This document shows positions 14,309 through 21,432 of a stretch of DNA of 37,764 bases, piece after piece. Numbering within the stretch: position 1 is the stretch's first letter; every line of letters starts with the position of its first letter. The notes under the pieces are model-generated. The model was not told where the DNA came from. It saw only the letters and a program-made list of their open reading frames with translations, and did not search any database. The stretch comes from Colidextribacter sp. OB.20 (GTDB lineage: Bacteria > Bacillota > Clostridia > Oscillospirales > Oscillospiraceae): positions 1-37,764 of the forward strand of contig NZ_QWKG01000039.1 of NCBI RefSeq assembly GCF_009911595.1, given 5' to 3'. A program made the position numbers and the translations under genes.

Positions 14309-14600
14309 TTAAAATGGCCCTGCCTAATCTGAACCAGCTTCGGCTGATCGTTCAGATTGGACAGGGCTGTTTTTAATTTAGAAGCTGTACCAATAGCCTC
14401 AGCACCCAGCTTTGCGGCCAGAATTGCCGCTGGCCGCGTTGAAAAGTCTTGAAATACACAAAGTATTCCCGCGATTTTTCGCCTTGCCACCGGCAATTTT
14501 GCCTCACGAATCTGGATACTTCGGCTATTGGTACAGCTTCTTATGCTGATTGGAGCTTCGACCTCGTTTTCTAGGGCTTGTTTGAAAAATGTCAATATGC
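14309..14600. other. Highly structured non-coding element between the lipoprotein gene and polA
   Basis: This region has no convincing gene but unusual symmetry. (1) A long hairpin at 14317-14367, GCCCTG plus CTAATCTGAAC on one side and GTTCAGATT plus CAGGGC on the other, closed by CAGC-TTCG-GCTG and followed on the plus strand by TGTTTTTAATTT. (2) A perfect 19-base inverted repeat, AGAAGCTGTACCAATAGCC at 14380-14398 and its complement at 14523-14541, enclosing 124 bases. (3) Inside it, GCGGCCAG/CTGGCCGC (14414-14437) and GGCAAAATTGCC-type palindromes. (4) TTGACA-like and TAGAAA-like hexamers on the minus strand near 14594-14568. It could be a MITE-like mobile element or a small structured RNA. 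The 14142-14308 stretch holds only the polA promoter. Confidence 0.6.
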
Positions 14601-14612
14601 CCAAGAGGCGGG

Positions 14613-15506
14613 TCAGAAGGGAAAGCTCAGTCCGGCAACAGCCTGGATATTTTCCGAGGTCATGGCCTGCCAGGGGACGTCCAGCTCGGAGGCCCCGCCT
14701 ATATAGGCGTTCAGCCACTTCTCATAGTCCGGGCCGTCCAGTTGGGTGGCGGCGACCTCCTGGCCGCCGAAGGTGATGAGGTAGATCATCCCGTCTCCGT
14801 CCTGGTCCACGCCGTCAGGGAAGGGGGAGCCCTCGAAATCCTCCGGGAAGGTGTCCTTGCTCCAGGCGTCCACATAGCCCGTCATCAGGTAGCCGTCGCC
14901 GCCCATGTCATATTGATAAAGCGCATAGGGCCAGAAGTCCTCCTGGGCGGACAGCCCGTGGTTGTGGGAGGCCTCCACCCGGATGATGCCGTTGTCATAA
15001 AAGGTCATGCCCACAAAGCCGGACAGCTCCAGATACAGCTTCCCGGAGGTCTCGTCGAAGCTGTAGATGCTGGTGGACATGCCCGCCATGGTGCTGTCCC
15101 CGTTGCGGTAGAGCAGCTCCTGATCCCCGTCGCCGTCCACGTCGAAGAGGGCGAAGTGGTTTTTCTCCATCTCGGCCCACTCGGGCACGTCTACCGGATC
15201 GCCGTTGGGGTAAATGTGGTCGCGGCAGATACCCTCCAGGGCGTCCCGGTAGGCCTTTTCCATAGCCGAGCCCTGGGCCTGAGAAGCGCCGGATTGGGAG
15301 GTCCCGCCGGGCTGGCTGGAGGAGGGCTGGCCGCCGGGGGAGAGGGGGGCTTGGCTGGGCGGCGTCATGCCAGCGGAGGAGCTGTCAACAGAGGAGGGCG
15401 GGAAGGAGGACAGACCGCCGGGCGCGCCACAGGCAATCAGGGCGAGAGCAAGCACCAGGGCATAGGCAAAAGCGATCAGAAGGCTGGATATGGTTCGGTC
15501 ATTCAT
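14613..15506 (-). CDS. Secreted lipoprotein with Asp-rich calcium-loop motifs
   Basis: A 297-residue predicted lipoprotein. Residues 8-26 form a signal peptide ending in the lipobox LALIAC (Cys26). A low-complexity Ser/Pro/Gln/Gly linker runs from about 30 to 80. The folded part holds FDVDGDGDQELLYR (about 121-134) and GVDQDGDGMIYLI (about 225-237), resembling EF-hand-like or VCBS/FG-GAP calcium loops. Membrane-anchored on the outer face. Function unknown. AAAGGAG lies 8 bases before the ATG. It diverges from the ECF sigma gene, and both have an identical ECF-type promoter, so it is likely a target of that sigma factor. Confidence 0.8.
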   Translation of the reverse strand: MNDRTISSLLIAFAYALVLALALIACGAPGGLSSFPPSSVDSSSAGMTPPSQAPLSPGGQPSSSQPGGTSQSGASQAQGSAMEKAYRDALEGICRDHIYPNGDPVDVPEWAEMEKNHFALFDVDGDGDQELLYRNGDSTMAGMSTSIYSFDETSGKLYLELSGFVGMTFYDNGIIRVEASHNHGLSAQEDFWPYALYQYDMGGDGYLMTGYVDAWSKDTFPEDFEGSPFPDGVDQDGDGMIYLITFGGQEVAATQLDGPDYEKWLNAYIGGASELDVPWQAMTSENIQAVAGLSFPF

Positions 15507-15538
15507 GGGAGAGGCTCCTTTCTTGGTTTCTACTTATC

Positions 15539-15567
15539 AATACACCTGAGAGGGGAAAAATGTCACA
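15539..15567 (-). promoter_or_regulatory. ECF-type promoter of the lipoprotein gene
   Basis: TGTGACA (15567-15561), 15-base spacer, GTGTATT (15545-15539) on the minus strand. It is an exact mirror of the promoter at 15607-15635, including the CTGTGACA and CAGGTGTATT flanks. The start would fall near 15532, 26 bases before the ATG. Confidence 0.65.
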
Positions 15568-15606
15568 GGGGACAGGAGAATTTTTCTAAAATAATTTTGC
15601 TCCTTC

Positions 15607-15635
15607 TGTGACAAACAGGCCCCTTCAGGTGTATT
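15607..15635 (+). promoter_or_regulatory. ECF-type promoter of the first sigma factor gene
   Basis: TGTGACA (15607-15613), 15-base spacer, GTGTATT (15629-15635). The same motif and spacing occurs on the opposite strand at 15567-15539, so together they form a long inverted repeat (15539-15635). This suggests positive autoregulation by the sigma factor encoded just downstream. Confidence 0.65.
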
Positions 15636-15675
15636 CTTGGTGAAGGCCTTCAACGAAAAGAGCGTGAGAGACAAA

Positions 15676-16161
15676 ATGACACAGACAGAGTTTACTGCCC
15701 TGGCGGAGAGGTATAAGGACACGGTGTACCGCATTGCCCTGAACTACTACGGCAGCCCCTATGACGCGGACGACACTGTTCAGGATGTGATGCTGAAGCT
15801 GTTTCAGCACAAGGAGCCCTTTGAGAGCGAGGAACACGTCCGGTACTGGCTGATTCGCGTGACCATCAACCAGTGCAGGAACGGCCTGCGCTGGGCGAGG
15901 CTCCGGCGGCACGAGAGCCTGGAGGATGTCCATGTCTCGGTGCAGTTTCAGCAGCCCGGGCAGAGCCGGGTCTATCAGGAGGTCATGGCGCTGCCTGAGC
16001 GGTATCGGACGGTACTCTATCTGTTCTACTATGAGGAGCTGAGCGTGAGCAAGATCGCCCTGCTCCTGGGGGTAAAGCCCACTGTGGTCACCACCCGCCT
16101 GTCCCGCGCCCGGCAGAAGCTGAAAACAAAATTGACGGAGGTATGGCAGAATGAGCAATAA
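15676..16161 (+). CDS. ECF-like RNA polymerase sigma factor (first pair)
   Basis: A 161-residue sigma-70 family protein of ECF size. Region 2 is seen as LAERYKDTVYRIALNYYGSP followed by DADDTVQDVMLKLF, and region 4 as LPERYRTVLYLFYYEELSVS then KIALLLGVKPTVVTTRLSRARQKLK, the helix-turn-helix that reads the -35 element. The ATG at 15676 is preferred to the in-frame TTG/GTG at 15637-15642 because those coincide with the predicted transcription start. It overlaps its anti-sigma partner by 11 bases. The likely signal is sensed by that membrane protein; what it is cannot be told. Confidence 0.9.
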   Translation: MTQTEFTALAERYKDTVYRIALNYYGSPYDADDTVQDVMLKLFQHKEPFESEEHVRYWLIRVTINQCRNGLRWARLRRHESLEDVHVSVQFQQPGQSRVYQEVMALPERYRTVLYLFYYEELSVSKIALLLGVKPTVVTTRLSRARQKLKTKLTEVWQNEQ

Positions 16162-17086
16162 AGATCTCTACAGGGAAGTGTTTTCCCAGGTCCATACGTC
16201 CGTCCGGATCAATGTGGAGGACTATCAGACTATGAAAAAGCAGCATTTTCCGGCCCGCACCTTTGTAGCCCTGGCGGCCATCGTCACCCTGCTGGCGGCC
16301 ATGACGGCCACCGCCGTGGCCCTTAACATCTTCGGCCTGCGGGATTTGGCCTTTCCGGAGAGAACCTCTATCCAGGTGCCCCACGTGGACGAGGAGACCG
16401 GCGATATCAGCTATGAGGACAGGGTGGTGGACATGATCTCCCTCCAGGGCTATGGCGACACCCCGGAGAACCAGGCCTGCGCAGAGTGGGAGCAGTTCTA
16501 CTATGAGTATACCGCCGGCCGCCGCTTCAGCAACGACATCTATGACGAGGGCGGAAAGTACAGCGAGTACCCCGTCTATGACGACACTATGGCCGCCAGG
16601 ATGGACGAGATCGTGGACAAGTACGGCCTAAAGCTCCACCGGACCATGGAGGATGTCCCCGGCCGGGAGGCCTGGCTGGAGCGGTTCGGCCCCACCTTCC
16701 TGTCCGAGATGAACGTAGGCTTCTACGGCTACGCCTATGATGACGGAACCTGTGCCTTCGACGGCGAGGCCGAGCTGGGGTCCGATTACGGTGTGGTGAG
16801 CTATCAGTTCCGCTATACCCGGAAGGGGTATCTGGATGTGGTGGCCCTGAACGTGGGGGACCTGAGAGACTATCAGGAATGGGACTATCGGACCCAAAGC
16901 GGCGCGGCGGTGAAGCTGTCCCTGGGCCCCCACCGGAGCTTTATCTGGGCCGACCTGGAGGAGGGATTCCTGTTTGTCAACGTCCTCAACGGCACCCAGG
17001 GGGACGACACCTTCGCGGAGCTCCCCCTTGACCAGGCGGGCCTGGAGGCCCTGGCGAATCAATTTGATTTTACTGTGCTCTCCTGA
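16151..17086 (+). CDS. Probable membrane anti-sigma factor (first pair)
   Basis: A 311-residue single-span protein. About 35 residues of charged N-terminus face the cytoplasm, residues 38-62 (FVALAAIVTLLAAMTATAVA region) form the membrane span, and about 250 residues, rich in Tyr, Asp and Glu, lie outside. The topology, and a start inside the end of the sigma gene (ATGAGCAATAAA), make it the likely anti-sigma or co-regulator, with the external part as the sensor. I do not recognise a named domain in the outer part. A strong terminator follows at 17099. Confidence 0.75.
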   Translation: MSNKDLYREVFSQVHTSVRINVEDYQTMKKQHFPARTFVALAAIVTLLAAMTATAVALNIFGLRDLAFPERTSIQVPHVDEETGDISYEDRVVDMISLQGYGDTPENQACAEWEQFYYEYTAGRRFSNDIYDEGGKYSEYPVYDDTMAARMDEIVDKYGLKLHRTMEDVPGREAWLERFGPTFLSEMNVGFYGYAYDDGTCAFDGEAELGSDYGVVSYQFRYTRKGYLDVVALNVGDLRDYQEWDYRTQSGAAVKLSLGPHRSFIWADLEEGFLFVNVLNGTQGDDTFAELPLDQAGLEALANQFDFTVLS

Positions 17087-17098
17087 GACAGGACCCCC

Positions 17099-17132
17099 AA
17101 AGGGCGGACGGCATTTGCCGTCCGCCCTTTTC
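17099..17132 (+). terminator. Terminator after the first sigma/anti-sigma pair
   Basis: AAAGGGCGGACGGCA and TGCCGTCCGCCCTTT form a 15-base perfect stem with a two-base loop, followed by TT; the arms themselves give the T run. Because of the perfect symmetry it may also act on the minus strand. Confidence 0.85.
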
Positions 17133-17169
17133 CTGTGTTAAAATAGGAATGATAAGGGGAAAAGAGTTT

Positions 17170-17196
17170 TGCGACCGGAGCGGGAAAAACCGTACT
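17170..17196 (+). promoter_or_regulatory. Possible ECF-type promoter of the second sigma gene
   Basis: TGCGAC (17170-17175), 15-base spacer, CGTACT (17191-17196) resembles the AAC/CGTC pattern of many ECF promoters and lies 46 bases before the start codon. A weaker sigma-A alternative (TTGCCG...TAAAAT) overlaps the preceding terminator. Confidence 0.4.
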
Positions 17197-17241
17197 GATA
17201 GAGTGAAAGCGCTTTTCAAATTTGAGAAGAAGGGACTTGAA

Positions 17242-17799
17242 ATGGAAGACAGACAGATCATAGAGCTCTATTGGAACCGGGCCGAGGAGGCCATCCGGGA
17301 GACTGCGGTGAAGTACGGCCGGCTGTGCCAATACATCGCCCAAAATATCTTGTCCTGCGCGGAGGACAGCGAGGAGTGCGTCAACGACACCTGGCTGGGG
17401 CTGTGGAACGCCATCCCGCCCCAGCGGCCAGAGCGGTTTTCCGCCTTTGTGGGGCGGGTCGTCCGGAACCTGGCGCTGAAACGCTTCGACTACCTCACCG
17501 CCGCTAAGCGTAGCCCGGAGGCGGTCTGCTCCCTGGAGGAGCTGGAGGACTGCGTGTCGGGCCGGACCAGCGTGGAGGACGAGGTGGAAAACCGGCGGAT
17601 CGAGGAGGCCATCGACAACTTTCTCTGGTCCCTGGGGGAGGAGAAACGGACGATCTTTATCCGCCGATACTGGTATTTCGACTCCATTGACCACATCTGC
17701 CTCCATACCGGTTATTCCCAGAGCAAGGTGAAATCCATGCTCTTCCGCACCCGCCAAAAGCTGCGGGAATTTTTAGAAAGTGAGGACATTGAGCTATGA
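17242..17799 (+). CDS. Sigma-70 family RNA polymerase sigma factor (second pair)
   Basis: A 185-residue ECF-size sigma factor. Region 2 is visible as YCQYIAQNILS-like sequence followed by EDSEECVNDTWLGLWNAIPP, and region 4 as LGEEKRTIFIRRYWYFDSID followed by HTGYSQSKVKSMLFRTRQKLREFL. The WLGLWNAIPP and VRNLALKRFDY pattern is common in sigma factors of gut Clostridia. The ATG at 17242 follows AAGGGA; the upstream extension is non-homologous. The stop overlaps the next start by ATGA. Distinct from the first sigma factor: only general family similarity. Confidence 0.9.
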   Translation: MEDRQIIELYWNRAEEAIRETAVKYGRLCQYIAQNILSCAEDSEECVNDTWLGLWNAIPPQRPERFSAFVGRVVRNLALKRFDYLTAAKRSPEAVCSLEELEDCVSGRTSVEDEVENRRIEEAIDNFLWSLGEEKRTIFIRRYWYFDSIDHICLHTGYSQSKVKSMLFRTRQKLREFLESEDIEL

Positions 17800-18383
17800 A
17801 TAAAAGACAACTTTCAGACCGCATCGGAAACATCGACGACCAGCTGGTGGAGGACGCCAAGTACCGCCAGCATAAAAAAACGGGCGGTTTCCGCCGTTTC
17901 CTGGCGGTGGCCGCAGTGGCGGCGATGATGCTGGCCAGCTTCACCGTGGGGGCCCTGGCCTTCAGCCGGGAGGTCCCGGTGGAGCAGGAGACGGTCGAGC
18001 TCTCGGGTACCGCCCTGACACTTATTATGCCGGACCAGTGGAAGGGACGGTATACACTGGAAAACAATGGAGAGGGCACCTACTCCTGCTACAGCAACTT
18101 GGTGCGGGAGAAAAACCGCCACGAGTGGAGCGACGCGGGGATGTTGTTCTATATCACCCTGTGGCCGGAACAACTGACCGAGGAGCAGGTAAACGACGGC
18201 GGCGAGTGGAATTACGCCGCGTGCCGCTATATCATGACGACAAAGGAGGGGACCTATCTCCTCTATAACGCCAGCGATGTCCAGTGGGACCCGGAAGACC
18301 CCGAGCAGGAAAAGGAATACCGCCAGATGGAGATGGAGGTCGGGCAGATCCGCTTTGTGGTGGACAATGTTTTGGATGATTAA
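17796..18383 (+). CDS. Probable membrane anti-sigma factor (second pair)
   Basis: A 195-residue single-span protein. Residues 1-30 (MNKRQLSDRIGNIDDQLVED onward) are cytoplasmic, 32-56 span the membrane (FLAVAAVAAMMLASFTVGAL), and the rest is extracytoplasmic and acidic. The N-terminal SDRIGNIDDxLVEDA pattern is what I associate with regulators paired with this kind of sigma factor in Oscillospiraceae. Translationally coupled to the sigma gene. Ends just before a bidirectional terminator. Ligand unknown. Confidence 0.78.
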   Translation: MNKRQLSDRIGNIDDQLVEDAKYRQHKKTGGFRRFLAVAAVAAMMLASFTVGALAFSREVPVEQETVELSGTALTLIMPDQWKGRYTLENNGEGTYSCYSNLVREKNRHEWSDAGMLFYITLWPEQLTEEQVNDGGEWNYAACRYIMTTKEGTYLLYNASDVQWDPEDPEQEKEYRQMEMEVGQIRFVVDNVLDD

Positions 18384-18385
18384 AG

Positions 18386-18427
18386 CAAAAACCAGCCGCT
18401 GTTCATGAGAGCAGCGGCTGGTTTTTT
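18386..18427. terminator. Bidirectional terminator between the second anti-sigma gene and purD
   Basis: CCAGCCGCTG (18392-18401), loop, CAGCGGCTGG (18412-18421) followed by TTTTTT; on the minus strand the same stem is followed by TTTTTGCTTT. It overlaps the purD stop codon (TAA at 18428-18426) and closes both convergent units. Confidence 0.9.
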
Positions 18428-19685
18428 ATACTTTCCCGATATCGGTGCGGAAGTGCATGTCCTGGAAGGAGATGGGCTTTGCGGCGGCGTAGGCGGCGGC
18501 GATGGCCTCCTCCAGGGTGGCGCCGGTGGCGGTGACCCCCAGCACCCGGCCCCCGGCGGTGAGGACCTCCCCGCTGTCCGCCTTTTTGGTCCCCGCATGG
18601 AAAACGGTGGCCCCCAGGGCCTCCGCCTCCGTCAGCCCGGAGATGGGGTAGCCGCTCTGATACTTCACCGGGTAGCCCCCGGAGGCCAGCACCAGACAGC
18701 AGGCCGCGCCGGGCTTCCACCTGATGTCAACCTGATCCAGCGTGCCGTTTACGCAGGCCTGGAAGATGTCCAGCAGGTCAGTGTCCAGCATGGACAGGAT
18801 GGGCTGGGTCTCCGGGTCGCCGAAGCGGGCGTTGTACTCCACCACCCTGGGGCCGTCTTTGGTTAACATAAGACCGAAATAGATGACCCCCTTGAAGGGC
18901 CGTCCCTCCGCCTTCAGGGCGGCGACGGTGGGCAGGAAGATCTCCTTCATACAGCGCTCCGCAATCTCGGGCGTGTACTTGGGGGAGGGGCAGAAGGCCC
19001 CCATGCCGCCGGTGTTGGGGCCCTGGTTGCCGTCGTACGCCCGCTTGTGGTCCTGGCTGGACAGCATGGGCGCCAGGTGCTCCCCATCGCAGAAGGCCAG
19101 CACCGTCACCTCCGGGCCCACCATACACTCCTCAATGACCACCGTGGAGCCCGATTCCCCGAATTTTTTGTCCTCCATCATCTCCCGGGCGGCCTGCGAC
19201 GCCTCCTCCACCGTGGCGGCGACCACCACACCCTTGCCCAGGGCCAGACCGTCCGCCTTGACCACGATGGGCGCGCCCTGCTCCTGGATGTAAGCCAGCG
19301 CCTTGTCCAGGTCGGTGAAGGTCTCGTATTTGGCGGTAGGGATGTGGTATTTCTTCATCAGCTCTTTGGAAAAGGCCTTACTGGCCTCAATGATGGCGGC
19401 GCTGGCCCGGGGGCCGAAGGCGGGGATGCCCGCCGCCTCCAGGGCGTCCACCATCCCCAGGGCCAGGGGGTCGTCCGGAGCCACCATGACAAAGTCCATG
19501 GCGTTCTCCCTGGCCCACTGTACCATCCCGTCCACGTCGGTGGCCTTGATGGGCACGCACTTCGCCACCTGGGCGATGCCCCCGTTGCCCGGGGCGCAGT
19601 AGAGCTCCGTTACCTTGGGACTCTGGGCCAGCTTCCAGCAGATGGCGTGCTCCCGGCCGCCTCCGCCGACAACTAAAACTTTCAT
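18426..19685 (-). CDS. purD: Phosphoribosylamine-glycine ligase
   Basis: A 419-residue ATP-grasp enzyme, second step of purine synthesis (PRA + glycine + ATP to GAR). The N-terminal MKVLVVGGGGREHAICWKLA and the ATP-grasp blocks PIVVKADGLALGKGVVVA, EVTVLAFCDG and FGLMLTKDGPRVVEYNARFG with DPETQ are diagnostic. AAAAGGAGGA precedes the ATG at 19685. Last gene of the purine operon; the terminator follows at once. Confidence 0.98.
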   Translation of the reverse strand: MKVLVVGGGGREHAICWKLAQSPKVTELYCAPGNGGIAQVAKCVPIKATDVDGMVQWARENAMDFVMVAPDDPLALGMVDALEAAGIPAFGPRASAAIIEASKAFSKELMKKYHIPTAKYETFTDLDKALAYIQEQGAPIVVKADGLALGKGVVVAATVEEASQAAREMMEDKKFGESGSTVVIEECMVGPEVTVLAFCDGEHLAPMLSSQDHKRAYDGNQGPNTGGMGAFCPSPKYTPEIAERCMKEIFLPTVAALKAEGRPFKGVIYFGLMLTKDGPRVVEYNARFGDPETQPILSMLDTDLLDIFQACVNGTLDQVDIRWKPGAACCLVLASGGYPVKYQSGYPISGLTEAEALGATVFHAGTKKADSGEVLTAGGRVLGVTATGATLEEAIAAAYAAAKPISFQDMHFRTDIGKV

Positions 19686-19698
19686 AAGGGTCCTCCTT

Positions 19699-20286
19699 TT
19701 ACATACGTTCCACAGCGTCGATGCAGTGTCCGATCTCCCCGGCCAGTTTTTGCAGCTCGTCAAGATGGGCATAGGTGGTGGGGAAGAGGACATAGCTGTC
19801 GGTGTTGATGTTGATCGCGGCGACCCGTACCTCTTGGGACCTCCACTTTTCTGTCAGGACAGTACACCAGGCGGGGATGTCCTCATCCTCGTCAAACCAG
19901 CTCTCGTCCAGCTCCAGCCCCAAAGCCTGAAATCCCTTCAGATTCTGGAGAAAATAGGAGAAATCCTCCAGCTCGTCCTTCCAGTCCCGATCGCAGACCC
20001 AGCCACGCTCCTCCAGAATGTCCACCAGACCCAGCCACTGGACCTGGTCCAGATCGTCGGGGTCGTCCACGACGCCACGCTCCTCGTACCGCTCCTGATG
20101 GGCTGTAAACCAGCCGGCGGGATCTTCTGTACAGGCGGAGACATCCTTTAAGACTGCCTCGTCCCCGGATGAGATCAGCTTCGCAATTTCCAGCACATTC
20201 GGGCCAAAGGGTTTACCCTCCGCCTCCGGGGCGGATGGGGCCTCCGGAGCCGGGGCCTGTTTCTTAAAATGGTCAAAAATTCCCAT
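19699..20286 (-). CDS. Hypothetical protein in the purine operon (possibly DUF6630-like)
   Basis: A 195-residue acidic soluble protein. After MGIFDHFKKQ comes a Pro/Ala/Glu-rich linker (about 11-25), then a domain with WFTAHQERYEERG, LVDILEERGWVCDRDWKDEL and a C-terminal AININTDSYVLFPTT segment. The pattern reminds me of DUF6630 proteins, unverified. No catalytic motif is apparent. It is 13 bases upstream of purD and 32 bases after the LRR gene, with GAGGAGGA as its ribosome binding site, so it is co-transcribed with purine genes but need not act in that pathway. Confidence 0.7.
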   Translation of the reverse strand: MGIFDHFKKQAPAPEAPSAPEAEGKPFGPNVLEIAKLISSGDEAVLKDVSACTEDPAGWFTAHQERYEERGVVDDPDDLDQVQWLGLVDILEERGWVCDRDWKDELEDFSYFLQNLKGFQALGLELDESWFDEDEDIPAWCTVLTEKWRSQEVRVAAININTDSYVLFPTTYAHLDELQKLAGEIGHCIDAVERM

Positions 20287-20318
20287 TGCGGTTGTCCTCC
20301 TCAGAAAGAATACGTTCG

Positions 20319-21422
20319 CTACGCCTCCAGAAGCTGACGCAGTTCCGGGTATTGCGCGGCCAGCGGAGCCAACTTTTTTCGCTGGCTGCGGATGTATTTG
20401 GTGAATTCGATTCGCCTGTCTTCCGGGAACGCTTCCCCCGCCACGGTCCTCCGGGCGAAGTTGACCGCCGCCGCCCGCTTGCACAGGCTGTCAGGCAGCT
20501 GAGACAGAGGGACGCCGTCGGCCTGGAGGTCAGCCAGATTCTCACACCGCAGAAACAGGTGCCAGGGCAGCTGCGTTAAATTGGAGGGCAGCCGGACCCG
20601 CTCCAGGGCGGCGCATTCGTTGAAAATCTCGTGCTCCAGCTCAGTCACGCTCTCCGGAATGGTGATCTCTCCCAGGGCCTTACAGTGGCCGAAGGCCCCC
20701 AGCCCCAGCTTTTTCAGCCCCTCCGGGAGGGCGATATGGGCAAGGCGGACGCAGTTGGAAAAGGCGATCCGGCCGATCTCCTCCAAGCCCTCCGGGAGGG
20801 ACAGCTCCGTCAAATTCGGACAGTTGAGGAAGGCGGCCTCGCCGATTTTTTTCAGTCCTTCAGGGAGAGTAACGCTGGCCAGACTGTGACAGCCGCAGAA
20901 AAGCCCGTGGCTGAGCTCAGTAATCCCCTTCGGGATGGTGATTTCCGTCAGGTCGGCGCAGTCCTCAAAGGCGCCCCGCCTGATCTGGACCAGCGAGCCT
21001 GGCAGAACGACGCCGGCCAGCCGTTCACATTGGGCGAAGGCGTTGGGGCCGATGGCGGTCACCCCCTCCGGGATGGTGACCTGGGTCAGGTGGTCACAGC
21101 CGGAAAACAGGCGCTGGCTGATAGAGGTGATGCCCTTCGGAAGGGTGACGCCGGTCAGAGCGGTACAGCGCCAAAAGGCCCCGATGTCCAGCTGCTTGAT
21201 TCCCTGGGGCAGGTCGATGCGGATCAGGCTGGTGCAGCCGCCAAAGGCCTGATAGCCGATTTCGGTGACGCTCTCCGGCAGGGTGATACGCTCCGGCCCC
21301 GCGCCGGCGAAGGCCTCCCTGCCGATTTTCGTCACCCCCTCAGGAACGGTGACAAGCCCGCCGTACCCCCTGTACGCCAACAGGACTCCGTCCTGAATGA
21401 CAAAATCCTCCGGTGACGTCAT
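20319..21422 (-). CDS. Leucine-rich repeat protein (BspA/LRR_5 type), cytoplasmic
   Basis: A 367-residue protein built of about eleven 23-residue repeats of the LRR_5 type, consensus IGxxAFxxCxxLxxVxLPEGLxx (for example TEIGYQAFGGCTSLIRIDLP). It has no signal peptide or membrane span, unlike most BspA-like surface proteins, so it is predicted cytoplasmic. The C-terminal ~60 residues (FARRTVAGEAFPEDRRIEFT onward) are helical and basic. The ATG is 10 bases after the purH stop and has only a poor ribosome binding site (GAGCG), so coupling to purH translation is likely. Protein-protein interaction is the usual LRR role; the partner is unknown. Confidence 0.88.
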   Translation of the reverse strand: MTSPEDFVIQDGVLLAYRGYGGLVTVPEGVTKIGREAFAGAGPERITLPESVTEIGYQAFGGCTSLIRIDLPQGIKQLDIGAFWRCTALTGVTLPKGITSISQRLFSGCDHLTQVTIPEGVTAIGPNAFAQCERLAGVVLPGSLVQIRRGAFEDCADLTEITIPKGITELSHGLFCGCHSLASVTLPEGLKKIGEAAFLNCPNLTELSLPEGLEEIGRIAFSNCVRLAHIALPEGLKKLGLGAFGHCKALGEITIPESVTELEHEIFNECAALERVRLPSNLTQLPWHLFLRCENLADLQADGVPLSQLPDSLCKRAAAVNFARRTVAGEAFPEDRRIEFTKYIRSQRKKLAPLAAQYPELRQLLEA

Positions 21423-21432
21423 GGCCGCGCGC

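Noticed and set aside
14179..14718. 179-codon minus-strand frame through the structured element
   Set aside because: It starts inside the lipoprotein gene in another frame, runs through hairpins and the inverted repeat, and has no ribosome binding site or recognisable domain; better explained as repeat-derived.
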